NCBI GenBank assembly: GCA_011522905.1
Contig: WTIB01000314.1
Span: 1-25,583, forward strand
DNA from: Crocinitomicaceae bacterium
GTDB lineage: Bacteria; Bacteroidota; Bacteroidia; Flavobacteriales_D; Crocinitomicaceae
Direction of reading: 5' to 3'
DNA: 25,583 bases
Made by a program: the position numbers and the translations under genes. Numbering within the stretch: the stretch's first letter is position 1; each line of letters opens with the position of its first letter. This document shows, in pieces, positions 17,418 through 25,515 of this stretch. The notes beneath the pieces were generated by a model. It worked only from the letters and a program-made list of their open reading frames with translations. It did no database searches and was not told where the DNA came from.

Positions 17418-20400
17418 ATGAAATTTTTAAGCGTACTATTTTTTGCAGTGGCCATTTCCGCTTGCGCACAGGAGAAAAATTCAATAGAAGCAAGTACCGT
17501 ATCGAATTTAAAGTTCAGATTGGTTGGTCCAGCTCTTACCTCAGGAAGGGTCTCAGATTTGGCGATTCATCCTTCAAATACAGATACATGGTACATAGCA
17601 ACAGCATCGGGAGGTTTATGGAAAACTGAAAATCATGGAATTACTTTCAAACCCATTTTTGATTCATACAGTTCTTATTCTATTGGTTGTGTAGAGGTAG
17701 CTCCAACAAATCACAATACGGTTTGGGTAGGTACCGGAGAAAATAATAATCAGAGATCGGTATCTTATGGTGACGGTGTTTACAAATCATTAGATGGAGG
17801 AAAGTCATTTAAAAATATGGGATTAAAAAGTAGTGAACATATTGGAAGCATTGTAATTCATCCTAATGATGAAAACACACTTTGGGTCGCAGCATATGGC
17901 CCATTGTGGAGTAGTGGAGGTGAACGAGGTGTGTATAAATCTACAGATGGCGGAACGACTTGGAAACGAACTCTTGAAATTTCTGAAAACACAGGAATCG
18001 CCGAAGTTCACATCGACCCATCAGATCCAAATGTTTTGTATGCTTCCGCTCACCAGCGTAGAAGACGAGAATGGACTTTCATCAGTGGAGGGCCAGAGTC
18101 AGGATTATATAAATCCATAGATGGGGGTGAAACTTGGAGGGAAATCAATAAAGGCTTACCTGCCGGATATATGGGTAGGATAGGTATGGCTATCTCACCT
18201 GCAGATCCAAATGTTGTTTATGCGATTGTTGAGGCCAGATATGGCAAAAATGGTTTTTATAAATCGACCAATAAGGGAGAAAATTGGAGTAAACAAAGTA
18301 GCTATTCTACGAGTGGAAATTATTATCAGGAAATATTTTGCGATCCAAAGAATGTAGACAAAGTTTTCTCAATGAATACCTACCTTCATCATACTGAAGA
18401 TGGGGGTAAAAACTTTAAAAGAACTGGAGAGAAAGGAAAACATGTAGATAACCATTGTATATGGATTGATCCTACGAATACAAATCATTGGGTTGTAGGA
18501 TGTGATGGAGGTGTTTATGAGACCTATACCCATGCTAAAGAGTGGCGTTACCATGCCAATATTCCCATCATCCAATTCTACAAAGTAGCTACGGATAACG
18601 ATTATCCTTTTTATAACATTTACGGAGGAACGCAAGACAATAATTCAATGGGTGGGCCTTCGGCAACCATAAATGCCTCTGGTATTTTAAATTCAGATTG
18701 GTTCATTACCAATGGAGGTGATGGTTTTGAATCGGCTACAGATTGGGAAAATCCAAATATTACATATGCACAGGCACAGTATGGGTGGATTGTTCGTTAT
18801 GATAAAGCTTCGGGAGAGAAGGTGCCTATTCAACCTATGCCCGGAGATGGAGAAGCTGCCTATCGCTGGAATTGGGATTCTCCTCTTTTGGTTTCGCGAC
18901 ATAACGCCTCGACCATTTATTTTGCTGCGAACAAATTATTCAAATCAACAAATAGGGGAGATGATTGGGTGACCATTTCTCCAGATTTATCAAGACAGTT
19001 AGATCGGAATAAGCTCCCTGTTATGGGGCAGGTTTGGACAATGGATGCGGTAATGAAAAATAAGTCTACCACCATTTACGGAAATATTGTGGCTTTAGAT
19101 GAATCACCAATTAAACAAGGACTCTTATACGCAGGAACAGATGATGGATTAATTCAAATCACCACTGATGATGGTAAATCTTGGTCAAGAGTAGATAATA
19201 TTAAAGGTGTTCCTGAGCGAACCAAAGTGAATATGTTGACGGCTTCATTACATGATGAAAATGAGGTTTTTGTTGCTTTTAATAGTCAACGGGATGGAGA
19301 TTTTACTCCTTATCTATTGCGCTCTGCGGATCAGGGTAAAACTTGGGAGAGTATTTCCTCTAATCTTCCTGAAAGAGGAAATGTTTATTGTATAAAGCAA
19401 GACCATATCAATCCTGATTTACTTTTTGTAGGTACGGAATTTGGTGCTTTTTTCTCTATTGACAGGGGGCAGAGTTGGACGAAGCTGAGTGGTTTGCCCA
19501 CGATTGCGGTTTATGACTTGGATATTCAGCAAAGAGAAAATGATTTGGTAGCAGGAACTTTTGGTCGTGGATTTTATGTTCTAGATAATTACGCTCCTTT
19601 AAGAACACTTGGAAGTGAAATATTGGATAAAAGGGCGCATTTATTTGACATCAAAGATGCCTTATTGTATGTACCAGCAACTCCATTGGGAAGTCGTGGA
19701 ACGGGCTCGCAGGGGCATAGCTTATGGTCGGCAAAGAATCCTTCTTATGGAGCGAGTTTTAACCTGTACCTGAAAGATGTTGGACAATCTTTAAAATCCA
19801 AGCGTCAAAAGAAAGAAAAGGAGCTTGAAAAAGAAGGAGAAGATGTATTTTATCCTTCTTTTGAAGAGATAAGAGCAGAAGACTTAGAGGAAAAAGCACA
19901 GCTTGTATGGCAAATATTTGATGCTGCTGGAAATGAAATCAGACGTATGACTTCATCACCATCAAAAGGCATAGTCAAGCAAACATGGGATTTAAGGACA
20001 AATAACACCAATCCAATAGGTTCTCGAGGGAGTGGCTTTTTAGTTACACCCGGTGAATATTCGGTAAGTGTGATTCATGTTAAAGATGGGAAATCAGAGG
20101 TGCTCATTGACAAGAAAAAGTTCAATGTTAAAGGCTTGAATAATCAGACATTAATCGCAAAAAATCCTGAAGCACTGAAAGCATTTAGAGCTGAGCTGGC
20201 AGAACTGAATAGACAGGTAAGTGGAACTGAAAAAGTAATGCAAGAAACAAAGGAGAAGATTGATATCATCGAAAAGGCCTTATTGGGTTATCCGAATGCG
20301 GATTTGGATTTAATGGAAACCATAAGAAGTATGAAAGTCACTTATAAGGACCTTGAAGTGAAAATGTGGGGTGATGATGCCAGGTCCTCCAGAGATTTTG

Positions 20401-20633
20401 AAACTGTACCAAGTATTTCAAGTAGATTGGGTATGGTCGGGTATCAATTATATCAAAATACAACTGGAGTTACCAATACCCATCGTGCAAATAAAAATAT
20501 TGCAGAAAAACAGTACAAAGAACTTAAAACTAAATTGAATCAAATTCTTTCATACTTAGATGCTGTGGAGAAAAAACTAGAGGGTATTATTCCATATACA
20601 AAATCAAAGGGAGAAGACTGGAAAAAAGACTAA
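17418..20633 (+). CDS. Sortilin/VPS10-like Asp-box propeller lipoprotein
   Basis: A 1071-aa predicted lipoprotein: signal peptide with lipobox ISAC (Cys16), then a conserved family opening (FRLVGPALTSGRVSDLAIHP). About ten Asp-box motifs (KSLDGGKSF, KSTDGGTTW, KSIDGGETW, RSADQGKTW and others) give a large propeller over roughly residues 35-660. A FlgD/Ig-like strand region follows (about 830-910, WDLRTNNTNP...PGEYSVSV), then charged helical segments that could form coiled coils (about 915-965 and 1030-1060). Such proteins are often labelled glycosyl hydrolase or VPS10-domain protein, but no catalytic residues are identifiable here. It starts 49 bases after the T9SS propeller gene with no clear promoter between, so the two may be co-transcribed. 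Its stop overlaps the convergent small gene by four bases. Confidence 0.92.
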   Translation: MKFLSVLFFAVAISACAQEKNSIEASTVSNLKFRLVGPALTSGRVSDLAIHPSNTDTWYIATASGGLWKTENHGITFKPIFDSYSSYSIGCVEVAPTNHNTVWVGTGENNNQRSVSYGDGVYKSLDGGKSFKNMGLKSSEHIGSIVIHPNDENTLWVAAYGPLWSSGGERGVYKSTDGGTTWKRTLEISENTGIAEVHIDPSDPNVLYASAHQRRRREWTFISGGPESGLYKSIDGGETWREINKGLPAGYMGRIGMAISPADPNVVYAIVEARYGKNGFYKSTNKGENWSKQSSYSTSGNYYQEIFCDPKNVDKVFSMNTYLHHTEDGGKNFKRTGEKGKHVDNHCIWIDPTNTNHWVVGCDGGVYETYTHAKEWRYHANIPIIQFYKVATDNDYPFYNIYGGTQDNNSMGGPSATINASGILNSDWFITNGGDGFESATDWENPNITYAQAQYGWIVRYDKASGEKVPIQPMPGDGEAAYRWNWDSPLLVSRHNASTIYFAANKLFKSTNRGDDWVTISPDLSRQLDRNKLPVMGQVWTMDAVMKNKSTTIYGNIVALDESPIKQGLLYAGTDDGLIQITTDDGKSWSRVDNIKGVPERTKVNMLTASLHDENEVFVAFNSQRDGDFTPYLLRSADQGKTWESISSNLPERGNVYCIKQDHINPDLLFVGTEFGAFFSIDRGQSWTKLSGLPTIAVYDLDIQQRENDLVAGTFGRGFYVLDNYAPLRTLGSEILDKRAHLFDIKDALLYVPATPLGSRGTGSQGHSLWSAKNPSYGASFNLYLKDVGQSLKSKRQKKEKELEKEGEDVFYPSFEEIRAEDLEEKAQLVWQIFDAAGNEIRRMTSSPSKGIVKQTWDLRTNNTNPIGSRGSGFLVTPGEYSVSVIHVKDGKSEVLIDKKKFNVKGLNNQTLIAKNPEALKAFRAELAELNRQVSGTEKVMQETKEKIDIIEKALLGYPNADLDLMETIRSMKVTYKDLEVKMWGDDARSSRDFETVPSISSRLGMVGYQLYQNTTGVTNTHRANKNIAEKQYKELKTKLNQILSYLDAVEKKLEGIIPYTKSKGEDWKKD

Positions 20634-20803
20634 TTTTCAGTCGTTTCTAGTTTTTTAATTTCTTCTAATATTTCATTGGCTTCAGCTGTCAATCGATCAC
20701 TTTCGGTTCTATTGCTGGTTGACATTTTATAGGCTTGCTCTAATTTTTTTTTGTATTGGTCGTTGAGCTTTTCTTTTTTAGTTTTTCTCGTGAAGAATCC
20801 CAT
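20630..20803 (-). CDS. Lacal_2735-type small protein
   Basis: A 57-aa, highly charged, mostly helical protein (MGFFTRKTKKEKL...QYKKKLEQAYKMSTSNRTESD...ANEILEEIKKLE). The pattern GFF.(K)..KEKL..QY.K..E.AYK.S..NR..SD....A..IL..I..LE matches my memory of the Lacal_2735 family, widespread in Flavobacteriia and of unknown function. It is probably cytoplasmic. The start is ATG 20803; a GTG seven codons upstream would give an unfamiliar N-terminus. An inverted repeat (20801-20841) places the start codon in a potential hairpin. It lies beyond the fabI terminator, so it needs its own promoter or read-through. Confidence 0.8.
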   Translation of the reverse strand: MGFFTRKTKKEKLNDQYKKKLEQAYKMSTSNRTESDRLTAEANEILEEIKKLETTEN

Positions 20804-20841
20804 ATTCTTTTTTAATTGAAACACTTGTTTTCAAGAATATG
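20801..20841 (-). repeat. Inverted repeat covering the start codon of the small gene
   Basis: CATATTCTT (20801-20809) and AAGAATATG (20833-20841) are perfect 9-bp complements 23 bases apart. In the minus-strand mRNA the 3' arm contains the A-rich ribosome-binding region and the ATG itself, so pairing would block initiation. The stem has only two G-C pairs and is weak. A regulatory role is inference. Confidence 0.4.
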
Positions 20842-20848
20842 TTCAAAT

Positions 20849-20880
20849 AAAAAAGGAACCCCAATGAAGTGATTCCTTTT
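20849..20880 (-). terminator. Intrinsic terminator of fabI
   Basis: On the minus strand, AAAAGGAA pairs with TTCCTTTT (8-bp perfect stem, 14-base loop). The run continues as TTATTT after the stem. It lies 27 bases past the fabI stop. The opposite strand has only four T's, so termination is expected in the fabI direction. Confidence 0.75.
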
Positions 20881-20906
20881 GTACGGTAGGTTATTAGTAA
20901 AATTTT

Positions 20907-21722
20907 TTATTCGTCTCCGAATCTTTCGATTACAGGTTGGGTTACACCAGTGTTTGAGAATCCTCCATCGTGAAATAGGTTTTGCATCGTGACGTATTTG
21001 GTTAAATCTGAGAACATGCTGATACAATAATCTGCACAGGCCATTGCAGAGGCATTACCCAATGGTGACATTTGTTCTGAGAAATTGATAAATTCATTAA
21101 ATCCTTTAATTCCTTGACCAGCAGTGGTAACTGTTGGAGATTGAGAAATGGTATTCACACGTACCTTCTTTTTAATTCCGTAGTGATATCCAAAAGAACG
21201 TGCAATTGACTCCAATAATGATTTTGCATCAGCCATATCATTGTAATCTGGAAATATTCTTTGCGCCGCAATATATGAAAGAGCTAGAACTGAACCCCAT
21301 TCATTCATGGCATCGTGCTTGTATAAAGTAGCCAGCGTTTTATGAAGTGAAGTGGCTGAAACGTCCATAGTCTGACTATAAAAACGATAGTCGTTTTCAG
21401 TGTAATGTTTCTTTTTTCTGACATTTGGAGACATACCAATAGAATGCAGAACAAAATCAATCTTACCTCCTAATATTTCCATAGATTGAGTAACCAAGTG
21501 ATCAAGCTCCTCAACGTTAGTTGCATCTGCAGGAATAATTTGACTTCCTGTTTCTTCAGCAAGTTGGTTGATTTCTCCCATTCGCATTGCAATTGGTGCA
21601 TTCGTTAATACAAATGTTGCTCCCTCTTCATGAGCCCTTTGTGCGACTTTCCAGGCAATTGACTGGTTGTTTAATGCGCCAAAGATGATTCCTCTTTTTC
21701 CTTTCAATAAATTGTTAGCCAT
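20907..21722 (-). CDS. fabI: Enoyl-[acyl-carrier-protein] reductase (NADH) FabI
   Basis: Catalyses the last reduction of each fatty-acid synthesis cycle. It is 271 aa long, a divergent short-chain dehydrogenase. Active-site residues Tyr150, Tyr160 and Lys167 (LALSYIAAQRIFPDYNDMADAK) keep the spacing of E. coli Tyr146, Tyr156 and Lys163. The cofactor region is GIIFGALNNQSIAWKVAQ at residues 11-28, and HSIGMSPN (93-100) and NTISQSPTVTTAGQG match other Bacteroidetes FabI. Transcribed alone: an exact -7 element sits 15 bases upstream and an intrinsic terminator follows. Target of triclosan-type inhibitors in the family; sensitivity here cannot be judged. Confidence 0.96.
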   Translation of the reverse strand: MANNLLKGKRGIIFGALNNQSIAWKVAQRAHEEGATFVLTNAPIAMRMGEINQLAEETGSQIIPADATNVEELDHLVTQSMEILGGKIDFVLHSIGMSPNVRKKKHYTENDYRFYSQTMDVSATSLHKTLATLYKHDAMNEWGSVLALSYIAAQRIFPDYNDMADAKSLLESIARSFGYHYGIKKKVRVNTISQSPTVTTAGQGIKGFNEFINFSEQMSPLGNASAMACADYCISMFSDLTKYVTMQNLFHDGGFSNTGVTQPVIERFGDE

Positions 21723-21736
21723 CGTAATATTTTGGA

Positions 21737-21744
21737 CAAAATTA
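21737..21744 (-). promoter_or_regulatory. Bacteroidetes -7 promoter element of fabI
   Basis: The minus strand reads TAATTTTG, an exact TAnnTTTG match, ending 14 bases before the fabI ATG. It is the same octamer at nearly the same distance as at kup. No -33 TTG was recognised. Confidence 0.5.
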
Positions 21745-21828
21745 ATAAAACTTGTTCGTCTAAACCTTAATTATGTGAATTACATGAACAAGCCATTGTG
21801 AATTGCTAAAATCAGCTAAAGTCAACGA

Positions 21829-22122
21829 TTATTGTATCTTTTTTAGATACTTCGCATCAATATAGAATGTCCCAAACGGAATTAGTGACGCGATGAAGAA
21901 TATTATGCCCTCAGACCATGACCATGTATTTCGTATGGTTAATACCAATAGCCAAAAACAATACAAAATAAATACAAGTCCATGTATCATTCCCACAACA
22001 TAATTCGGCTCCAATATTTCAAAAATATATTTTAATGGCATCGTAATTCCAAAGCAAATGTAAGATACGCCTTCAATTAAGGCGATGATTCTAAATTGCT
22101 TAACACTGAATGTATTTATCAT
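21829..22122 (-). CDS. DUF3817-family small membrane protein
   Basis: A 97-aa protein with three hydrophobic spans. The family signature is visible throughout: FRIIALIEGVSYICFG, MPLKYIFEI, VVGMIHGLVFILYCFWLLVL and SLIPFGTFYIDAKYL. DUF3817 proteins are small integral inner-membrane proteins of unknown function, often noted as membrane-spanning domains linked to transporters. Its ATG overlaps the uvrB TGA as ATGA, so it is translationally coupled to uvrB. Whether that reflects a repair-related role or only convenience cannot be told. Confidence 0.88.
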   Translation of the reverse strand: MINTFSVKQFRIIALIEGVSYICFGITMPLKYIFEILEPNYVVGMIHGLVFILYCFWLLVLTIRNTWSWSEGIIFFIASLIPFGTFYIDAKYLKKIQ

Positions 22123-24137
22123 TTAAACTGGTTTTCTATCTTCTGTAAATCTCTCATCTGATCACGAAATTTAGCAGCTTCAATAAAATCTAAATCTTTT
22201 GCTGCTTTTTCCATGAGCTTTCGAATACGTTTTATCTCTTTCTCAAGTTCTTTTTGGTTCTTGAAATTATTGGCAATTGGTGCTTGGGCTTTCGCCTCCA
22301 TTCTTTCTGCTTTTTGCGCTGATGACTCGCCATCAGCAACTTTAGTGGATTCTAGTATGACATCTTTTGATTTTTGAAGTGCTGTTGGTTCTATGCCATG
22401 CTTTTCATTATATGCCATTTGCAATTTTCTTCTCCGTTCTGTTTCATCTATGGTACGTTTCATGGATTTTGTAATTTGATCCGCAAACATGATTACATAT
22501 CCGTTAACATTTCGGGCTGCACGTCCAACAGTTTGAACCAATGATCTTTCGTTTCTCAAGAATCCTTCTTTATCAGCATCAATAATAGCTACAAAGGAAA
22601 CCTCCGGTAAGTCAAGTCCTTCTCTAAGTAGATTTACCCCAATTAATACATCGAACTGTCCAAGGCGTAATTGTCTCAAAATTTCAACCCGTTCGATGGT
22701 ATCAATTTCACTGTGTATATATCGACAAAGAATTCCCATCTTATCTAGATATTTCTGAAGTTCTTCAGCCATCCTTTTTGTCAATGTAGTTACGAGTGTC
22801 CGTTCCTTTTTTTGAATTCGGTTTTGAATTTCTGTAATTAAGGCATCTATTTGGTTTAAGCTTGGTTTTACTTCGATTACTGGATCCAATAACCCTGTTG
22901 GGCGTATTAATTGTTCAACAAGAATTCCTTCAGATTTTTCTATTTCGTAATCTGCTGGTGTTGCTGAAACATAAATGCATTGGCGAAACATGGCTTCGAA
23001 TTCTTCAAATTTTAAGGGCCGATTGTCAATCGCTGCTTGCAGTCTAAAGCCGTAATCCACCAAATTGGTTTTTCTTGCGCGATCACCACCGTACATGCCT
23101 TTCACTTGAGGTAATGTTACATGGCTTTCATCAATCACCATAAGAAAATCACTTGGGAAATAATCAAGTAAGCAGAATGGCCTTTGACCTGGAGATCGTC
23201 TGTCAAAATATCTCGAATAATTCTCAATTCCTGAGCAATAACCGAGCTCTTTGATCATTTCGAGATCATATTCAACCCTGTCTTTCAGTCGTTGCGCCTC
23301 TTCTGCTTTGCCTTCCTTTTGAAACGACTCCACTTGAAGCAATAAATCATCTTGGATTTCAACAATAGCTTGATGCGTGTTTTCTGGACTAGAAACAAAT
23401 AAATTGGCAGGGTAAATTAAAATTTCTTCTAAATTTTCAATGGTCTTAGCCGATTCAGGATCAATCGTGGAAATATCTTCTATTTCATCACCCCAAAATT
23501 CGAATCGGATGGCATAATCCGTGTAAGCCAGGTACAAATCAATTGTATCTCCCCTTACTCTAAAATTTCCTCTTTCAAAAAGATCATCAGATCTTGAATA
23601 GAGATTTTCAACAAATTTGAGGAGCAATTTATTACGTGAAATGGTTTGACCTTTTTTCAAATTAATAATACTCTTTTTGAATTCAGTTGGGTTGCCTATT
23701 CCGTAAATACAGGATACTGAGGCTACAATAATTACATCACGTCTTCCCGATAATAGGGCAGATGTTGCAGACAACCTTAGTTTTTCAATTTCATCATTAA
23801 TCTGAAGGTCCTTTTCAATGTATGTATTGGTTACGGGAAGATAGGCTTCTGGCTGATAATAGTCATAATAGGATACAAAATATTCAACTTTATTTTTTGG
23901 AAAGAACTGTTTAAACTCACCATAAAGCTGAGCAGCAAGTGTTTTATTGTGAGAAAGAATAAGTGTAGGTTTATTGACTTTTTTAATGACGTTGGCAATC
24001 GTAAACGTTTTACCACTTCCGGTTACACCAAGGAGCGTTTGTTGGTTTATGCCGGACTCTATACCGTCGATTAACTGTGAAATGGCTTCAGGTTGATCTC
24101 CTGTTGGTTGATAATCAGAAACGAGTTTGAATTCCAT
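22119..24137 (-). CDS. uvrB: Excinuclease ABC subunit B
   Basis: Nucleotide-excision-repair helicase-like subunit, 672 aa, full length for the family. Walker A is GVTGSGKT (37-44). The damage-probing beta-hairpin region is YDYYQPEAYLP (91-101). The DEAD-type motif is VIDESH, followed by TLPQVKGMYGGDRARK. The helicase C-terminal motifs include LREGLDLPEVSFVAIIDADKEGFLR and QTVGRAARN. The UVR domain that contacts UvrC forms the C-terminus (about 632-667, IRKLMEKAAKDLDFIEAAKFRDQM). The ATG at 24137 gives the conserved N-terminus MEFKLVSDYQPTGDQPEAI. No LexA-like box was recognised upstream. A DUF3817 gene is coupled to its stop. Confidence 0.98.
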   Translation of the reverse strand: MEFKLVSDYQPTGDQPEAISQLIDGIESGINQQTLLGVTGSGKTFTIANVIKKVNKPTLILSHNKTLAAQLYGEFKQFFPKNKVEYFVSYYDYYQPEAYLPVTNTYIEKDLQINDEIEKLRLSATSALLSGRRDVIIVASVSCIYGIGNPTEFKKSIINLKKGQTISRNKLLLKFVENLYSRSDDLFERGNFRVRGDTIDLYLAYTDYAIRFEFWGDEIEDISTIDPESAKTIENLEEILIYPANLFVSSPENTHQAIVEIQDDLLLQVESFQKEGKAEEAQRLKDRVEYDLEMIKELGYCSGIENYSRYFDRRSPGQRPFCLLDYFPSDFLMVIDESHVTLPQVKGMYGGDRARKTNLVDYGFRLQAAIDNRPLKFEEFEAMFRQCIYVSATPADYEIEKSEGILVEQLIRPTGLLDPVIEVKPSLNQIDALITEIQNRIQKKERTLVTTLTKRMAEELQKYLDKMGILCRYIHSEIDTIERVEILRQLRLGQFDVLIGVNLLREGLDLPEVSFVAIIDADKEGFLRNERSLVQTVGRAARNVNGYVIMFADQITKSMKRTIDETERRRKLQMAYNEKHGIEPTALQKSKDVILESTKVADGESSAQKAERMEAKAQAPIANNFKNQKELEKEIKRIRKLMEKAAKDLDFIEAAKFRDQMRDLQKIENQFK

Positions 24138-24171
24138 GTAATGTAAAAATAAATAAACAACGGAATGTTTT

Positions 24172-24345
24172 GTTCAAAAAAAAACGCCCTGAGGCGTTTT
24201 TCTTAATTTTTACAAACCAATATCTTCTTTCTCTTTAGTTTTTTAACTTCAAATGCCTTGCTGTAACTCAAGATAAAGTTTATTGAGGCTGAACTGGGTA
24301 AAGATTGGGTGTGAATTGGTTTACTTTCAGCAGAGTATTTATGCA
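24172..24345 (-). ncRNA. Candidate structured small RNA upstream of uvrB
   Basis: This lies in the 310-bp uvrB-fba gap (24138-24447), the only gap over 300 bases, which holds no credible protein frame. The minus-oriented terminator at 24180-24201 implies a transcript ending there. To its right are complementary segments: AAACCAAT (24214-24221) with ATTGGTTT (24315-24322), then ATCTT (24222-24226) with AAGAT (24301-24305), enclosing a hairpin CTCA...TGAG (24267-24270, 24284-24287) continued by ATAA/TTAT. A long stem with internal bulges and an apical hairpin is reminiscent of 6S-like RNAs, but I cannot assign a family. The 5' end is a guess, as no exact minus-strand TAnnTTTG was found. A long uvrB-independent leader or a chance fold is the alternative. 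Confidence 0.35.
24180..24201 (-). terminator. Strong intrinsic terminator between uvrB and fba
   Basis: AAAAACGCC (24180-24188) and GGCGTTTTT (24193-24201) form a perfect 9-bp stem with tetraloop CTGA. On the minus strand it is followed by an uninterrupted T tract (nine T's counting the stem, ending at 24172-24173 before GAACA); the plus strand run is shorter (TTTTTC). It should terminate a minus-strand transcript that starts to the right. No protein gene there is on the minus strand. Confidence 0.85.
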
Positions 24346-24418
24346 TCATACGCAATATGTTTTTTTATTAAAACGAACGATTCTTGAATTTATTTTAACC
24401 CTTCCTTTTTTAATTTTT

Positions 24419-24426
24419 TACATTTG
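24419..24426 (+). promoter_or_regulatory. Bacteroidetes -7 promoter element of fba
   Basis: TACATTTG matches TAnnTTTG exactly, ending 21 bases before the ATG at 24448. It includes the TTG that would otherwise begin a longer frame at 24424, which settles the start in favour of 24448. Confidence 0.6.
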
Positions 24427-24447
24427 CAAAATCAAAACAATTTTGAA

Positions 24448-25515
24448 ATGAGTCATAACATAAAACCGGGAGTAGCTACGGGTTCAGAAGTTCAAGAAAT
24501 ATTTCGTTATGCGAAAGAAAAGAACTTCGCTTTGCCTGCTGTAAACGTGTCTTCAACCAGCACAGTGAACGCGGTAATGGAAACTGCTGCCAAGCTAAAT
24601 GCACCAGTAATTATACAATTTTCAATAGGTGGTTCACAGTTTTTCGCAGGAAAATCTTTAGACAATTCTGATCACCAAGCTGCGATTTTAGGAGCTTCAT
24701 CAGGGGCTCGTCACGTACACCGATTAGCCGAGGCTTATGGAGCCACTGTAATTCTTCATACTGACCATTGTCATAAGGCAAAATTGCCATGGATAGACGG
24801 TCTTTTGGATGAAGGGGAAAAATATTTCAGTTATTATGGAGTGCCCTTGTACAGCTCTCATATGATTGATTTATCGGAAGAGCCAATTCATGAGAATATT
24901 GAGTTGTGCAAAGTGTATCTCGAACGCATGAGCAAAATAGGAATGACCCTCGAAATTGAATTGGGCATAACTGGTGGAGAAGAGGACGGTGTTGATAATA
25001 CTGATGTGGATTCTTCCAAACTTTACACACAACCAGAAGAGGTAGCCTATGCTTATGAAGAACTAATGAAAATATCGCCAAACTTCACAATTGCTGCTGC
25101 ATTCGGAAATGTTCATGGTGTCTATAAACCTGGTAATGTCAAGTTGACTCCAAAAATCCTCAAAAATTCTCAAGAATATATTCGTGAAAAATTTCAAACG
25201 GGATACAATCCAATAGACTTTGTATTTCATGGAGGCTCAGGATCCTCTCTTGAAGAAATCCGTGAAGCGATTGGTTATGGCGTCATTAAAATGAATATTG
25301 ATACAGATTTGCAGTATGCTTTCACTGAGGGATCAAGGGATTATATACTAAATAAACAAGAATACCTGAAGAGCCAAATAGGTAATCCCGAAGGAGAAGA
25401 TTTACCCAATAAAAAATACTACGACCCTCGAAAATGGTTGCGCGCAGGGGAAATTACATTCGTTCATCGATTAGAGAAATGTTTTTCGGATTTAAATAAT
25501 CTTCACACCTTATAA
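24448..25515 (+). CDS. fbaA: Class II fructose-bisphosphate aldolase
   Basis: Zinc-dependent aldolase of 355 aa that splits fructose-1,6-bisphosphate into DHAP and glyceraldehyde-3-phosphate (glycolysis and gluconeogenesis). It is of the long E. coli FbaA type. The catalytic Asp106 and zinc ligand His107 (LHTDHCHK), Glu171, Glu178/Glu179 (ITGGEEDG), and zinc ligands His223 (GNVHGVYKPGN) and His261 (FHGGSGS) all sit three residues below their E. coli numbers, so the active site is complete. The start is ATG 24448 (MSHNIKPGVATG); the longer TTG frame lies in the promoter. It is the last gene of the window. The remaining 68 bases hold no recognisable feature. Confidence 0.97.
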   Translation: MSHNIKPGVATGSEVQEIFRYAKEKNFALPAVNVSSTSTVNAVMETAAKLNAPVIIQFSIGGSQFFAGKSLDNSDHQAAILGASSGARHVHRLAEAYGATVILHTDHCHKAKLPWIDGLLDEGEKYFSYYGVPLYSSHMIDLSEEPIHENIELCKVYLERMSKIGMTLEIELGITGGEEDGVDNTDVDSSKLYTQPEEVAYAYEELMKISPNFTIAAAFGNVHGVYKPGNVKLTPKILKNSQEYIREKFQTGYNPIDFVFHGGSGSSLEEIREAIGYGVIKMNIDTDLQYAFTEGSRDYILNKQEYLKSQIGNPEGEDLPNKKYYDPRKWLRAGEITFVHRLEKCFSDLNNLHTL

